Below are positions 49,777-60,219 of a DNA stretch of 64,000 nucleotides, one piece after another. Position 1 is the first letter of the stretch. Each line of letters starts with the position of its first letter. The stretch is from Massilia sp. YIM B02763 (lineage in GTDB: Bacteria > Pseudomonadota > Gammaproteobacteria > Burkholderiales > Burkholderiaceae_D), in assembly GCF_030412015.1 (NCBI RefSeq), contig NZ_JASNRD010000004.1:1-64000 (forward strand), read 5' to 3'. The position numbers were made by a program, and so were the translations under genes. The notes under the pieces are model-generated. The model was not told the DNA's origin, made no database searches, and saw only the letters and a list, made by a program, of their open reading frames with translations.

Positions 49777-52662
49777 ATGGCGAGTAACAACGTAGCCCAA
49801 TTTGCCACCGAACTGAAGATGCCTGCAGACTTGCTGCTGACGCAGCTGCGTTCTGCTGGCGTCGAGAAAAGTTCGACGTCAGATCCCTTGTCCAAGGATG
49901 ATAAGGATAAGCTGCTGAACCATCTTCGCCGTACCCACGGCACCGCCGACGCAGGCGAAAAGAAGAAGATCACGGTGACCCGCAAGGAAACCTCCGAGAT
50001 CAAGCAGGCTGACGCCAGCGGCAAGTCGCGCACGATCCAGGTCGAAGTGCGCAAGAAACGCACCTTCGTCCAGCGTGACGATCTCGTCACGCCGAAAGCC
50101 GCCGCCGCTGCCCAGGCAGCGCCGGTGATCGACGCCGCCGAACAGGCGCGTCGCGAAGAAGAAGCGCGCCGCCAGTCGGAACTGATCGCGCGCCAGGAAG
50201 CGGAACTGCGCGAGAAGCAGGAACGCCTGGCCAAGCTCGAGTCCGAGAAAGCCGCGCAAGCCAAGGCCGCCGAAGAGCAGGCCAAGCGCGATGCCGAGGA
50301 ACGCGCCCAGCGCGAAGCGGCAGCCGCCGAGGAAGCGAAGAAGGCGGCCGCCCAGGAAGCATCGGCCGGCGCCGCCGACGCGGCCAACGAAGCCAAGCGC
50401 GCCGCCGCCGACGCAGCCAAGAAGGCCGCCGACGAGGAAGCCAAGCGCAAGGCCGACGAAGCCGCCAAGGAAGCCGCCGAACGTGCCGCCGCCACCGAGC
50501 GCGCGCGCAAGGCCGTGGCCGACGAAGTGGCCCAGATCAAGGCCATGATGGCGCAGCCGCGCCGCGTGATCAAGGCGCCGGAACCGGCGCCGGCCAAGCC
50601 GAAGGCGGCCGAGACCACCACGCTGCACAAGCCGGCCGACAAAAAGCCGGGCGAAGCGAAACCGGGCGAGTCGACCGGCAACGGCGCGCGTCCGAAACCG
50701 GGCGACAAGAAATCGATCAAGTCGGCCAACGTGGCTTCGACCTGGTCGGACGACAAGAAGCGCGGCGCACCGGGCGGCGGCCTGAAGGGCCGCGGCGCGG
50801 CCCCGAGCGGCGGCCGTGACGGCTGGCGTGCGGGCGGCGGCCGTGGCGGCCGTCGTGGCGGCCACGACGAGCGCGAATCGAACTTCCAGGCGCCGACCGA
50901 GGCGATCGTCAAGGACGTCCACGTCCCCGAGACCATCACCGTGGCCGAGCTGGCGCACAAGATGTCCGTGAAGGCATCGGAAGTCATCAAGCAGCTGATG
51001 AAGCTGGGCCAGATGTGCACCATCAACCAGGTGCTGGACCAGGAAACCGCGATGATCGTGGTGGAAGAGATGGGCCACAAGGCCTTCCCGGCCGCCGTCG
51101 ACGATCCGGAAGCGATCCTGGCCGACCAGGGCGAGCATGCCGAGTTCGAATCGAAGCCGCGCGCTCCGGTCGTCACGGTCATGGGCCACGTCGACCACGG
51201 CAAAACGTCGCTGCTGGACTACATCCGCCGTGCGAAGGTGGCGGCTGGCGAAGCCGGCGGTATTACCCAGCACATCGGTGCGTACCACGTGGACACCCCG
51301 CGCGGCATGGTCACCTTCCTGGATACCCCGGGTCACGAAGCCTTCACGGCAATGCGTGCCCGTGGCGCCAAGGCGACCGACATCGTCATCCTGGTGGTGG
51401 CGGCCGACGACGGCGTGATGCCGCAGACGAAGGAAGCGATCGCCCACGCGAAAGCGGCCGGCGTGCCCCTGGTCGTGGCGATCAACAAGATCGACAAGCA
51501 GGGCGCCAACACCGACCGCGTGACCCAGGAACTGGTCGCCGAAGGCGTCGTGCCGGAAGAATACGGCGGCGATTCGCCGTTCGTCCCGGTGTCGGCCAAG
51601 ACCGGCCAGGGCATCGACGACCTGCTGGAAAACGTGCTGCTGCAGGCCGAAGTGCTGGAACTGAAGGCACCGGTCGAGTCGCCGGCGCGCGGCCTCGTGG
51701 TCGAAGCCCGTCTGGACAAGGGCCGCGGCCCGGTCGCGACGATCCTGGTGCAGTCGGGTACCCTGAAGCGCGGCGACGTCGTGCTGGCGGGTTCCTCGTT
51801 CGGCCGCGTCCGTGCGATGCTCGACGAGAACGGCAAGTCGGTGAGCGAAGCCGGCCCGTCGATCCCGGTCGAGATCCAGGGCCTGACCGAAGTGCCGAGC
51901 GCAGGCGAGGAAGCGATGGTCATGGCCGACGAGCGCAAGGCGCGTGAAATCGCCCTGTTCCGTCAGGGTAAGTTCCGCGACGTGAAGCTGGCCAAGCAGC
52001 AGGCGGCGAAGCTGGAAAACATGTTCGACCAGATGGCCGAGGGCGAGGTCAAGAACCTGCCGCTCATCATCAAGACGGACGTGCAGGGTTCGCAGGAAGC
52101 GCTGGTCGGTTCGCTGCAGAAGCTGTCGACCTCGGAAGTGCGAGTGCAGGTCGTGCACGCTGCCGTGGGCGGCATCAGCGAGTCGGACGTCAACCTGGCG
52201 GTTGCCTCGAAAGCGGTCATCATCGGCTTCAACGCCCGTGCCGACGCACAGGCGCGCAAGCTGGCGGAAGCCAACGGCGTCGACATCCGTTACTACAGCA
52301 TCATTTACGATGCGATCGACGAGATCAAGACGGCGATGTCGGGCATGCTGGCACCGGAAAAGCGCGAGCACGTCACCGGCCAGGTCGAGATTCGCCAGGT
52401 CATCCTGGTGTCGAAGGTCGGCGCGATCGCGGGCTGCCTGGTGGTCGACGGCGTCGTCAAGCGCACCTCGTCGGTACGCCTGCTGCGCAACAACATCGTC
52501 ATCTGGACCGGCGAGATCGACTCGCTCAAGCGTTTCAAGGACGATGCGAAGGAAGTGCGCGCCGGCCTGGAGTGCGGCCTGTCGCTGAAGAACTACAACG
52601 ACATCCAGGTTGGCGACACCCTGGAAGTGTTCGAAGTCCAGGAAGTGGCGCGTACGCTGTAA
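49777..52662 (+). CDS. infB: Translation initiation factor IF-2
   Basis: A GTPase that recruits fMet-tRNA to the 30S subunit and promotes subunit joining. The 961-aa protein has an N-terminal IF2_N domain ([24 protein letters not shown]), then a long Ala/Glu/Lys-rich, coiled-coil-like linker (~100-260) and a Gly/Arg patch. A second IF2_N segment ([23 protein letters not shown]) is at ~390. The GTPase domain has G1 GHVDHGKT at 470-477, G3 DTPGHEAF and G4 NKID. Domains II-IV follow and end [18 protein letters not shown] terminator follows, so rbfA-truB are probably expressed partly apart. Confidence 0.97.
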   Translation: MASNNVAQFATELKMPADLLLTQLRSAGVEKSSTSDPLSKDDKDKLLNHLRRTHGTADAGEKKKITVTRKETSEIKQADASGKSRTIQVEVRKKRTFVQRDDLVTPKAAAAAQAAPVIDAAEQARREEEARRQSELIARQEAELREKQERLAKLESEKAAQAKAAEEQAKRDAEERAQREAAAAEEAKKAAAQEASAGAADAANEAKRAAADAAKKAADEEAKRKADEAAKEAAERAAATERARKAVADEVAQIKAMMAQPRRVIKAPEPAPAKPKAAETTTLHKPADKKPGEAKPGESTGNGARPKPGDKKSIKSANVASTWSDDKKRGAPGGGLKGRGAAPSGGRDGWRAGGGRGGRRGGHDERESNFQAPTEAIVKDVHVPETITVAELAHKMSVKASEVIKQLMKLGQMCTINQVLDQETAMIVVEEMGHKAFPAAVDDPEAILADQGEHAEFESKPRAPVVTVMGHVDHGKTSLLDYIRRAKVAAGEAGGITQHIGAYHVDTPRGMVTFLDTPGHEAFTAMRARGAKATDIVILVVAADDGVMPQTKEAIAHAKAAGVPLVVAINKIDKQGANTDRVTQELVAEGVVPEEYGGDSPFVPVSAKTGQGIDDLLENVLLQAEVLELKAPVESPARGLVVEARLDKGRGPVATILVQSGTLKRGDVVLAGSSFGRVRAMLDENGKSVSEAGPSIPVEIQGLTEVPSAGEEAMVMADERKAREIALFRQGKFRDVKLAKQQAAKLENMFDQMAEGEVKNLPLIIKTDVQGSQEALVGSLQKLSTSEVRVQVVHAAVGGISESDVNLAVASKAVIIGFNARADAQARKLAEANGVDIRYYSIIYDAIDEIKTAMSGMLAPEKREHVTGQVEIRQVILVSKVGAIAGCLVVDGVVKRTSSVRLLRNNIVIWTGEIDSLKRFKDDAKEVRAGLECGLSLKNYNDIQVGDTLEVFEVQEVARTL

Positions 52663-52689
52663 GTACCCGCCGTTACCAGTAGGAGTACC

Positions 52690-52744
52690 ATTCGGGGTCA
52701 GGAGTCCTGCGCCAGGCGGCGCCGGTCCCTGGCCCCGAATTTTT
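52690..52744 (+). terminator. Terminator after infB
   Basis: Stem ATTCGGGG (52690-52697) with CCCCGAAT (52733-52740), extended inward by TCAGG/CCTGG with one G-U pair, followed by five T. Confidence 0.8.
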
Positions 52745-52749
52745 CCAAC

Positions 52750-52830
52750 GTCGTCCCCGCGCAGGCGGGGACCCAATGTTGCGTGCACGGCCGCAGCAAA
52801 AACTCAGGTCCCCGCCTGCGCGGGGACGAC
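52750..52830. repeat. REP-like hairpin pair between infB and rbfA
   Basis: Two inverted units (52750-52775 and 52807-52830) with arms TCCCCGC/GCGGGGA, separated by 31 nt. They lie between the infB terminator and the rbfA start, only 18 nt before the rbfA ATG. Confidence 0.85.
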
Positions 52831-52848
52831 GGTTGTATTGTAGAAAAC

Positions 52849-53271
52849 ATGGCAAAACACAGTAAAAGCATTCCCCAGCGCGGCCTGCGCGTCGCCGACC
52901 AGATCCAGAAGGACTTGTCGGAACTGATCGCGTTCGAACTCAAGGACCCGCGCGTCGGCATGGTCACCCTGAGCGAGGTGCGCCTGACCCCGGACTACGC
53001 CCACGCGAAGATCTATTTCACGCTGCTCAAGGACAGCCCGGAAGAGGTCAAGCAGACCCTCGAGGGCCTGTCCAAGGCGGCCGGCTTCCTGCGCGGCCAG
53101 CTCGGCAAGCGCCTGCACATCCACACGCTGCCCCAGCTGCACTTCGTGCACGACACCTCGACCCGCCGCGGCCTGGAAATGTCGGCCCTGATCGACCAGG
53201 CCAACGCCACCCGCGCCGCCGACTTCGAGGACGACACGGGCGCCGACGCCAAGAACACGGACGCCGAGTGA
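52849..53271 (+). CDS. rbfA: 30S ribosome-binding factor RbfA
   Basis: A cold-shock assembly factor that binds near the 5' helix of 16S rRNA during 30S maturation. The 140-aa protein has the single KH-like fold with [36 protein letters not shown] and [20 protein letters not shown]. The ATG at 52849 gives [14 protein letters not shown]. The frame continues upstream into the repeat pair, which is not coding. It is coupled to truB by a GTGA overlap. Confidence 0.95.
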   Translation: MAKHSKSIPQRGLRVADQIQKDLSELIAFELKDPRVGMVTLSEVRLTPDYAHAKIYFTLLKDSPEEVKQTLEGLSKAAGFLRGQLGKRLHIHTLPQLHFVHDTSTRRGLEMSALIDQANATRAADFEDDTGADAKNTDAE

Positions 53272-54191
53272 ACGCGCGTCCTCCGAAGAAGCCGCGCGAC
53301 CTCGTCGACGGCGTGCTGTTGCTCGACAAGCCCGTCGGCCTGTCCTCGAACGATGCGCTGATCAAGGCCAAGCGCGTGGTCAACGCCAAGAAGGCGGGCC
53401 ACACGGGCACGCTCGACCCGTTCGCCACGGGCTTGCTGCCGCTGTGCTTCGGCGAAGCGACCAAGTTCTCGCAAGACTTGCTGGAAGCGGACAAGACCTA
53501 CCTGGCCGACGTCCACCTGGGCGTGACCACGACCACGGGCGACACCGAAGGCGAGATGCTCGACACGCGTCCCGTCGACGTCACGCCCGAGCGCATCGAG
53601 GCGGCGCTGGCGCAGCTGCGCGGCCCGATCCTGCAGGTGCCGCCCATGTATTCGGCCCTGAAGCGCGACGGCAAGGCCTTGTACGAGTACGCGCGCGAAG
53701 GCATCGTGCTGGAGCGCGAGGCGCGTCCCGTGACCATCCACGCGCTGGAGATGCTGGCGTACGACGCGCCGATGCTGACGATCCGCGTCACCTGCAGCAA
53801 GGGTACCTACGTGCGCGTGCTGGGCGAGGACATCGGCAAGCTGCTGGGCTGCGGCGCCCACCTGAACGCGCTGCGCCGCATCCAGGTCGGCAACCTGACG
53901 GTCGCCGGCATGGTGACGCTGGAGGAGCTGCAGGCGCACGCGCAGCCGTTGTCGCTGCTGGCGCCCGTCGATGCGCTGCTGTCGAGCTTCCCGCAGGTGG
54001 AGCTGACGCCGGAACTGGCCGCACGATTCCTCAATGGCCAGCGCCTGGCACTCGGCCGCGAACCGGTCGCGCTGCCGCAGGCGCAGGGCAGGGTGCGTGT
54101 GTACCACGACGGCAAGCTGCTGGGTACGGCGCTGCTGCAGGAGTACGGCATCCTGGCGCCGGAGCGCCTGATCGCGCGCCCGACGCCCTGA
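53268..54191 (+). CDS. truB: tRNA pseudouridine-55 synthase TruB
   Basis: Makes pseudouridine 55 in the T loop of most tRNAs. The 307-aa protein has [23 protein letters not shown], catalytic Asp50 in [19 protein letters not shown], and the conserved [18 protein letters not shown] and [18 protein letters not shown]. The C-terminal part is PUA-like ([12 protein letters not shown]). The start codon is GTG, overlapping the rbfA stop, so the two are translationally coupled. Confidence 0.96.
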   Translation: MNARPPKKPRDLVDGVLLLDKPVGLSSNDALIKAKRVVNAKKAGHTGTLDPFATGLLPLCFGEATKFSQDLLEADKTYLADVHLGVTTTTGDTEGEMLDTRPVDVTPERIEAALAQLRGPILQVPPMYSALKRDGKALYEYAREGIVLEREARPVTIHALEMLAYDAPMLTIRVTCSKGTYVRVLGEDIGKLLGCGAHLNALRRIQVGNLTVAGMVTLEELQAHAQPLSLLAPVDALLSSFPQVELTPELAARFLNGQRLALGREPVALPQAQGRVRVYHDGKLLGTALLQEYGILAPERLIARPTP

Positions 54192-54470
54192 GGTTCCGGC
54201 AACCGTTGCAAGCCGGTTGCAGCGTCCGGGACCCGTTCGCCGCCGGCCGATCGGTGCGCATGTCATTTTCCTGCCATATTTTGCCCCCATGCTGGCGCGA
54301 GCTTGGCCAAAAACGCTCGGGTTCGCGCCAAACCGTTGAATTTACAAGGCTTTTACTTTTGCCGCGATGCGGCGTGAAAGCCGAGACGTGCTATACTTGC
54401 CGGCTTAGGAAAAAAATCGGCCCTTTGAGCTCATCCGACCATCACGCAACATCCTGTTGAAATAACACAC

Positions 54471-56309
54471 ATGTCAAACACCAAACGCGCGATTCGTAAT
54501 ATCGCAATCATCGCCCACGTTGACCACGGCAAGACCACCCTGGTGGACCAGCTGCTGCGCCAATCGGGCACCTTCCGCGAAAACCAGGCGGTCGACACCC
54601 GCGTGATGGACTCGAACGATCTCGAAAAAGAACGTGGCATTACCATCCTGTCGAAGAACTGCGCCGTCGAATACGAAGGCACCCACATCAACATCGTCGA
54701 CACCCCGGGCCACGCCGACTTCGGCGGCGAAGTGGAACGCGTGCTGTCGATGGTCGACTCGGTGCTGCTGCTGGTCGACGCCCAGGAAGGCCCGATGCCG
54801 CAGACGCGCTTCGTGACCCGCAAGGCGCTGGCCCTGGGCCTGAAGCCCATCGTCGTCGTCAACAAGATCGACCGTCCGGGCGCACGCGCCGACTGGGCGA
54901 TCAACCAGACCTTCGAACTGTTCGACAAGCTGGGCGCGACCGACGAGCAGCTCGATTTCCCGATCGTCTACGCCTCGGGCCTGAACGGCTACGCCGGCCT
55001 GGACGAGAGCGTGCGCGGCGGCGACATGAAGCCGCTGTTCGACGCGATCCTGAAATACGTGCCGGTACGCGACGACAATCCGGACGGTCCGCTGCAGCTG
55101 CAGATCACGTCGCTGGACTACTCGTCCTACGTGGGCAAGATCGGCATCGGCCGCGTCAACCGCGGCCGCGTCAAGCCGGGCATGGACGTGCTGGTCGTGA
55201 ACGGCCAGGACGACAAGAGCCCGATCAAGGGCCGTATCAACCAGGTGCTGAACTTCAAGGGCCTGGAGCGCGTGCTGGTCGACGAAGCCGTCGCCGGCGA
55301 CATCGTCCTGATCAACGGTATCGAGGACATCGGCATCGGCGTGACCGTGACTTCCGTGGACACCCCGGAAGCGCTGCCGATGCTGACCGTCGACGAGCCG
55401 ACCCTGACCATGAACTTCATGGTCAACAACTCGCCGCTGGCCGGCCGCGAAGGCAAGTTCGTCACCAGCCGCCAGCTGCGCGACCGCCTGGACCGCGAAC
55501 TGAAATCGAACGTGGCGCTGCGCGTGCTGCCGACCGACGACGACACGACGTTCGAAGTGTCGGGCCGCGGCGAACTGCACCTGACCATCCTGCTGGAAAA
55601 CATGCGCCGTGAAGGCTTCGAGCTGGCCGTGTCGCGTCCGCGCGTCGTGTTCAAGGAAATCGACGGCGTGAAGTGCGAGCCGTACGAGAACCTGACCGTC
55701 GACGTCGAGGAAGCCAACCAGGGTGGCGTGATGGAAGAACTGGGCCGCCGCCGTGGCGACCTGCAGAACATGGAATCGGACGGCAAGGGCCGCGTGCGCC
55801 TCGAGTACCGCATCCCGGCCCGTGGCCTGATCGGCTTCCAGGGCGACTTCATGACCCTGACCCGCGGCACCGGCCTGATGAGCCACGTGTTCGACGCCTA
55901 CTCGCCGGTCGACAACGGCAAGGGCGAACTGGCCGGCCGCCGCAACGGCGTGCTGATCTCGCAGGACGATGGCCAGGCCGTTGCCTACGCGCTGTGGAAG
56001 CTGCAGGACCGCGGCCGCATGTTCGTCGAGCACAACACCCCGGTGTACGAAGGCATGATCATCGGTATCCACTCGCGCGACAACGACCTGGTCGTCAACC
56101 CGATCAAGGGCAAGCAGCTGACCAACGTGCGCGCCTCGGGCACCGACGAAGCCGTGCGCCTGGTGCCGCCGATCCAGATGTCGCTGGAATACGCGGTCGA
56201 GTTCATCGAGGACGACGAACTGGTCGAGATCACCCCGAAGAGCATCCGACTGCGCAAGCGCTACCTGAAGGAACACGAGCGCAAGAAGGCCAGCCGCGAA
56301 GGCGCGTAA
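54471..56309 (+). CDS. typA: Translational GTPase TypA/BipA
   Basis: A ribosome-associated GTPase of 612 aa that helps 50S assembly at low temperature and in stress. The GTPase domain has G1 [17 protein letters not shown] (~13-29), the switch region [18 protein letters not shown]3 [16 protein letters not shown] and G4 [14 protein letters not shown]-like domains II, III and V and the TypA-specific C-terminal domain follow. No strong Shine-Dalgarno precedes the ATG at 54471. A TATACT at 54392-54397 may be its -10. A strong terminator follows. Confidence 0.97.
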   Translation: MSNTKRAIRNIAIIAHVDHGKTTLVDQLLRQSGTFRENQAVDTRVMDSNDLEKERGITILSKNCAVEYEGTHINIVDTPGHADFGGEVERVLSMVDSVLLLVDAQEGPMPQTRFVTRKALALGLKPIVVVNKIDRPGARADWAINQTFELFDKLGATDEQLDFPIVYASGLNGYAGLDESVRGGDMKPLFDAILKYVPVRDDNPDGPLQLQITSLDYSSYVGKIGIGRVNRGRVKPGMDVLVVNGQDDKSPIKGRINQVLNFKGLERVLVDEAVAGDIVLINGIEDIGIGVTVTSVDTPEALPMLTVDEPTLTMNFMVNNSPLAGREGKFVTSRQLRDRLDRELKSNVALRVLPTDDDTTFEVSGRGELHLTILLENMRREGFELAVSRPRVVFKEIDGVKCEPYENLTVDVEEANQGGVMEELGRRRGDLQNMESDGKGRVRLEYRIPARGLIGFQGDFMTLTRGTGLMSHVFDAYSPVDNGKGELAGRRNGVLISQDDGQAVAYALWKLQDRGRMFVEHNTPVYEGMIIGIHSRDNDLVVNPIKGKQLTNVRASGTDEAVRLVPPIQMSLEYAVEFIEDDELVEITPKSIRLRKRYLKEHERKKASREGA

Positions 56310-56326
56310 GCCTTCAGGCAGTCGAG

Positions 56327-56357
56327 AAAAACCCGCTGCATGCAGCGGGTTTTTTTT
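56327..56357 (+). terminator. Terminator after typA
   Basis: AAAAACCCGCTGCA (56327-56340) directly followed by its complement TGCAGCGGGT and eight T. A near-perfect palindrome with a long T run. Confidence 0.93.
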
Positions 56358-56389
56358 CGTCTGGAGAATCCAGTGAAACGCAAATGAAC

Positions 56390-56475
56390 GTCGCCCCTGC
56401 GAAGGCAGGGGCCCAATTGCTGCTCGCGCGAGCGCAACGCGGAGAAAATTGGGCCCCTGCCTGCGCAGGGGCGAC
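56390..56475. repeat. REP-like hairpin pair between typA and the flagellar operon
   Basis: Two inverted units (56390-56415 and 56450-56475), arms CCCCTGC/GCAGGGG, separated by 34 nt. It lies between convergent transcription units, 17 nt from the stop of the last flagellar gene, and may form that transcript's 3' end. Confidence 0.85.
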
Positions 56476-56492
56476 GGTTTTTTTGGGGGGGG

Positions 56493-57524
56493 TTAACGCA
56501 GGCCGAGCAGCGCCAGCACGCGTTCGCGGCTGACGCCGACGAGGGCGGAAGAGAGGGCCAGCAGCGACTCGTAGTCGGTGCTGGCGGCAGCGGCGGCGAA
56601 GTCCTCGGCCGCCAGGTCGACTTCCGGCGGCGGCGTCTGGGCCTGCGCCACGTCGACGTTGGCGGACGACAGCGCGCTGCTGGCGGCGCTCTGCGAGCGG
56701 TGCACGCGTTCCAGCGCCTGCACCACTTCGCGCAGGCTCTGGCGCAGCGCGTCCGAGCCGGCACCCGTATTCCACTGCTGCGGCGCCAGGCTGGGCTGCA
56801 CTTCCTCGGCCGCGACACGGCCGATGCCGCTCACGGCGATGCTGTCCTTGACGGCGGGCCAGTTCGATTCGGGCGTCGAGAACACGAGGGCGCCGCCATC
56901 GAGGCCGGCGCGCACGCCCAGCGGCGCCATCGCGCGGTCGATCGCGCGGGCCAGCTGCTCGTTGGTCTGGTCGCCGGTGACGGTGGCCGCCAATTGCGGT
57001 CCGCCGGCGCTGCCGATCGAGAAGGCGATGGTCTGGGGCGCATTCTGCTGCAGGGTGTCGATGTCCAGCGCGCGGATGCGGAAGCGTTGCGTCGAGGGCT
57101 GGGCCGTGAACTTCAGGTCGCTGTCGATGCCGCCGCCGCCTTCGGACTTGCGCGCGGCGAGCGCGCGGGCGAGCTGGCGCACCTGGTTGTCGAGTTGCGG
57201 ACGGCTGTTGCCGGCGTTGCCGCCGCGGCTGCTGCTGGCCAGCTTGGCCGTCAGTTCGCCCTTCAGGTTCTCGAGCTGGCTGGCGACGCGTTCGAGGTAG
57301 TCGAGGGCCTGCTGGGCGCGGGCGACGCCGTCCTGCAGGCCGCTGTCGATGCGCGCGCTGCTGCGGCGCAGGGCGGCGGGCTTGGCCGAGGAAGCGGCGG
57401 CCGTGCTCTCGGCGGCGCCGGCGGCCGCGCCGGATGCGCGCGCCGGCACGAGCGCCGTCGCGCCCTTGCCGCGCACGGTGCCGAGGGCGCTGCCCGTCGT
57501 GGTCGGTCGAAGGGTGGTGTCCAT
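56493..57524 (-). CDS. Uncharacterised protein translationally coupled to flgL
   Basis: 343 aa, not recognised as a named family. The start ATG overlaps the flgL stop (TGATG), so the two are coupled. An Ala-rich N-terminus is followed by a helical segment ~55-105 (GLQDGVARAQQALDYLERVASQLENLKGEL). Residues ~135-225 (FRIRALDIDTL... FSIGSAGGPQ... NEQLARAIDRAM... GGALVFSTPESNW) resemble the flagellin hook-IN motif, a small beta domain inserted in flagellins and hook-associated proteins. The C-terminus is a helix ending ALSSALVGVSRERVLALLGLR. No signal peptide is seen, consistent with cytoplasm or flagellar type III export. Position and motif suggest a filament-junction accessory or regulator; this is inference. 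Confidence 0.75.
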   Translation of the reverse strand: MDTTLRPTTTGSALGTVRGKGATALVPARASGAAAGAAESTAAASSAKPAALRRSSARIDSGLQDGVARAQQALDYLERVASQLENLKGELTAKLASSSRGGNAGNSRPQLDNQVRQLARALAARKSEGGGGIDSDLKFTAQPSTQRFRIRALDIDTLQQNAPQTIAFSIGSAGGPQLAATVTGDQTNEQLARAIDRAMAPLGVRAGLDGGALVFSTPESNWPAVKDSIAVSGIGRVAAEEVQPSLAPQQWNTGAGSDALRQSLREVVQALERVHRSQSAASSALSSANVDVAQAQTPPPEVDLAAEDFAAAAASTDYESLLALSSALVGVSRERVLALLGLR

Positions 57525-58435
57525 CACAGTACGTCGAACAGGGAGAGGTTGCCGATCTTGCCGTAGGCCTTGTACGAGGCCTGCAGGGCAGTCGTGTAGC
57601 CGGTCAGCTCGGTCGCGGCGACGGCCACGTCGACGGAGCCGATGTCGTTGATCGCGGTCTTGTTCGACAGGCTGACGTTGGTGTGGTTGGCGTCCAGCGT
57701 CTTGAGGATGTTCTGCTGGCCGCCCAGCACGGCGACCTTGCCGCTGACGAGGTTCAGCGCATCGTCGAAGGCGCCCAGGGTGGCCGCGACGGTGGTGCGC
57801 ACGTCCGGGTCGTTGGCATCGACGTCGGACTTCGACAGCGCGTCGATGGTCTCGTCCAGCTTGTTGAGCAGCTTTTCCAGGTCGGCCACGTTCTGGTTCG
57901 CGACCTGGGTGATGCCGTTGCCGACCACGACGTTCTGCGCGTTCTGGTTGCCGGCATAGCTATAGCGCTGGCCCAGGGTGCCGGTGGCGTTGTAGGCGAT
58001 CGGCGCGACGTTGGTGGCGGTGCCGGAGAACACGTAGCGGCCTTCCTGGTCGACCGTGTTGGCCGTGTACACCAGACTGTCGCGCAGCGAGGACAGCGAG
58101 GTCACCATCGCGTTCAGGTCGTCCGGGGTGTTGGCGCCGTCCGCGGCCCACACCAGCAGGTCGCGGCCCGCGTTCATGTCGTTGACCATATTCGTCAGGT
58201 AGCCTTCGTTCTTCGACATGCGCTGCTGCAGCGCCGCGATGTTGGCGCGGTACTGGTCGATGGCGGCTTCCTCGCGCTTCAGGCGCGACAGGCGCACGCT
58301 GTCGACGGGGTCGTCGGAGGGCAGCTGGATGCGGTCGCCGGTGGACAGCTGCTGGTTGACGTAGGTGATGCGCTCCTGGTTCTTCTGGAGCGAAGCGGTC
58401 ATGAATGCCTGGTACTGGCTGGATGCGATGCGCAT
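57524..58435 (-). CDS. flgL: Flagellar hook-associated protein 3 (HAP3)
   Basis: Forms the second junction ring between hook and filament. At 303 aa it has the flagellin-like N-terminus MRIASSQYQAFMTASLQKNQ, the STGDRIQLPSDDPVDSVRLSRLK segment common to FlgL and flagellin, and a C-terminal helix LTGYTTALQASYKAYGKIGNLSLFDVL. It starts 11 nt after the flgK stop. The open frame extends back through flgK out of frame and that extension is not coding. Exported by the flagellar type III apparatus. Confidence 0.95.
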   Translation of the reverse strand: MRIASSQYQAFMTASLQKNQERITYVNQQLSTGDRIQLPSDDPVDSVRLSRLKREEAAIDQYRANIAALQQRMSKNEGYLTNMVNDMNAGRDLLVWAADGANTPDDLNAMVTSLSSLRDSLVYTANTVDQEGRYVFSGTATNVAPIAYNATGTLGQRYSYAGNQNAQNVVVGNGITQVANQNVADLEKLLNKLDETIDALSKSDVDANDPDVRTTVAATLGAFDDALNLVSGKVAVLGGQQNILKTLDANHTNVSLSNKTAINDIGSVDVAVAATELTGYTTALQASYKAYGKIGNLSLFDVL

Positions 58436-58446
58436 GGTCGTCTTCC

Positions 58447-59820
58447 TTAACCCATCATGGCCAGGGTGGCATCGAACAGCGCGTTCGCGACCGATATCAC
58501 CTTCATGTTGGCCTGGTACATTTTCTGGTATTCGACCAGGCTGACCGCTTCCTCGTCTTCGTTGACGCCGCTGGTCGACGCCCAATCGTTCTCGGCCTGG
58601 GTGCGCAGGGTCTGGGCGGTGGTCAGCGCGCCCTTGTTCTGCTGGCTGTCCACGGCCAGCTTGCCGACCAGTTGGGTGTCGGCGTCGGCGATCAGCACGG
58701 TACCCACGCGGGTCACGCTGATCGACTGGTTCTTGATGTCGACCAGCTTCTGCAGGTTGCCCGTGTCGCCGGGGCCGGCGGCCACGCTGGACGAGAAGGC
58801 CAGGTCCGAGGTCTGGAAACCGGCCGCCACCGACACCATGTTCGACACGCTGTTCGGGTCGAACACGAACAGCGCCTTGCCCGGGGCGCCGCTCATCGTG
58901 GTACCGGCCTGCAGCTGGGTGTTGATCTTGTCCGTCAGCTGCCGGGCCAGGTCGGCCACGCCCTGCTTGGTCGGCAGCAGCGTGTCGTTCAGGTAGGTCG
59001 ACAGGCCGCCCATCTCGCCACCCATCCTGGCCGGATCGAGGTCGAACTGGGTGCCGGCGAAGGTCATGCTGAAGGTCTGCGAGAGACCGCCGTCCGTGCT
59101 CAAGGTGGCGCCCACGCCGCCCAGCACCAGCGACTGGCCGTTGGCGAGCGAGACGTTGCGGCTGCCGTCCGGCTGGTCGTTCACTTCCAGCTTCATCAGG
59201 CTGGACAGGCTGTCGATCGCCTGGTCGCGCGCGTCGATCAGCGAGGAGACGTTGGTGCCGCCCGCGCTGGCCGCGGAAATCTGCGTGTTCAGCGAGGCGA
59301 TCGTGGCGATCGCGCTGTTGGCTTCGTCGACGATGGCGCTGCGCTGCTGGCGGATCGACAGTTCCTGGGTGTTGAAGACGTTGTTCAGGCTGTTGAAGCG
59401 CTGGGACAGCAGGTTGGCCGCGGTGACCACCTGCTGGCGCAGCGGCGTCGAGGTCGGGTCGACGCCGGCGACGGCGTTCAGGGCGGCGAAGAACTGGTCG
59501 ATGCCGTCCGAGACGTTCGACTTGTCGTCGGCCATCACCTGCTCGAGCTGGGTCAGGTAGGGCTGGGTCTGCGAATACGCGCCCAGTTCCGAGGCGCTGG
59601 TCCACAGCTGCTGGGTCTTGTAGCCGTCGGAGAAGCGGATCAGCGCCGTCACCGACACGCCGTTGCCGACCTGCGAGCCGGCCGACGGCGCGACCGACGC
59701 CAGCAGCGCAGCCTGGCGGGTGTAGCCCTTGGTCTGCAGGTTGGCGATGTTCTGGCTGGCGGCGTTCAAGGCGAGTTGCGATGCGATCGCGCCGGACAGT
59801 GCGTTGTTCAGGATGCTCAT
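58447..59820 (-). CDS. flgK: Flagellar hook-associated protein 1 (HAP1)
   Basis: First ring of the hook-filament junction. The N-terminal rod-protein segment is SILNNALSGAIASQLALNAASQNIANLQTKGYTRQ and the C-terminal one is EEAVSLVEYQKMYQANMKVISVANALFDATLAMMG. At 457 aa it is shorter than the ~550-aa enterobacterial protein, implying a reduced surface-exposed middle domain; both terminal coiled-coil regions are intact. Flanked by flgJ (45-nt gap) and flgL. Confidence 0.95.
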   Translation of the reverse strand: MSILNNALSGAIASQLALNAASQNIANLQTKGYTRQAALLASVAPSAGSQVGNGVSVTALIRFSDGYKTQQLWTSASELGAYSQTQPYLTQLEQVMADDKSNVSDGIDQFFAALNAVAGVDPTSTPLRQQVVTAANLLSQRFNSLNNVFNTQELSIRQQRSAIVDEANSAIATIASLNTQISAASAGGTNVSSLIDARDQAIDSLSSLMKLEVNDQPDGSRNVSLANGQSLVLGGVGATLSTDGGLSQTFSMTFAGTQFDLDPARMGGEMGGLSTYLNDTLLPTKQGVADLARQLTDKINTQLQAGTTMSGAPGKALFVFDPNSVSNMVSVAAGFQTSDLAFSSSVAAGPGDTGNLQKLVDIKNQSISVTRVGTVLIADADTQLVGKLAVDSQQNKGALTTAQTLRTQAENDWASTSGVNEDEEAVSLVEYQKMYQANMKVISVANALFDATLAMMG

Positions 59821-59865
59821 GGGCCGTTCTCTCGGAATACGTGTTCAGTAGTTACAGGCGACCGT

Positions 59866-60219
59866 TTATTGCACCTTATTAAGTGGTGCCGGCAACAACT
59901 GCTTCAAAATCGCGTCGGCCACGCCGAAGGCGCGCTGGTTGGCGATATTCCCGGCCAACATGTTGTCGACCATGTCCGTCATGTTCTGGTTGACGCGGTC
60001 GCGCGTGGGGCTGTCTTCCGGCGCCAGCGTGCGGGCGCTTTCGCGCATCTGGTGCAGCATGTGCGAGATGAAGAAGCTCTCGAATTCCACCGCGACCTTG
60101 GTCGCCTTGGCCACATAGGCCGGGTCGAGCGCGCCGTCGGCGGCGGCGGCCACCTTTTCATCCTTGGCGTTGTCGAGCGGGATCGGCTGGGCGGCCAGGG
60201 GATTGAGCTTGTTGTCCAT
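59866..60219 (-). CDS. flgJ: Flagellar rod-binding protein FlgJ, single-domain form
   Basis: 117 aa, covering only the N-terminal rod-capping domain: AVEFESFFISHMLHQMRES..., DMVDNMLAGNIANQRAFGVADAILKQL. The C-terminal peptidoglycan-hydrolase (muramidase/glucosaminidase) domain of enterobacterial FlgJ (~313 aa) is absent, and no such domain is encoded between it and flgK. The start overlaps the flgI stop by one base (TGATG). The lytic enzyme for rod passage must be encoded elsewhere. Confidence 0.92.
   Translation of the reverse strand: MDNKLNPLAAQPIPLDNAKDEKVAAAADGALDPAYVAKATKVAVEFESFFISHMLHQMRESARTLAPEDSPTRDRVNQNMTDMVDNMLAGNIANQRAFGVADAILKQLLPAPLNKVQ

Noticed and set aside
57524..59605. Apparent 693-aa fusion ahead of flgL
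   Set aside because: The N-terminal 390 residues read flgK out of frame. The real flgL begins at 58435, and flgK occupies the other frame with correct motifs.
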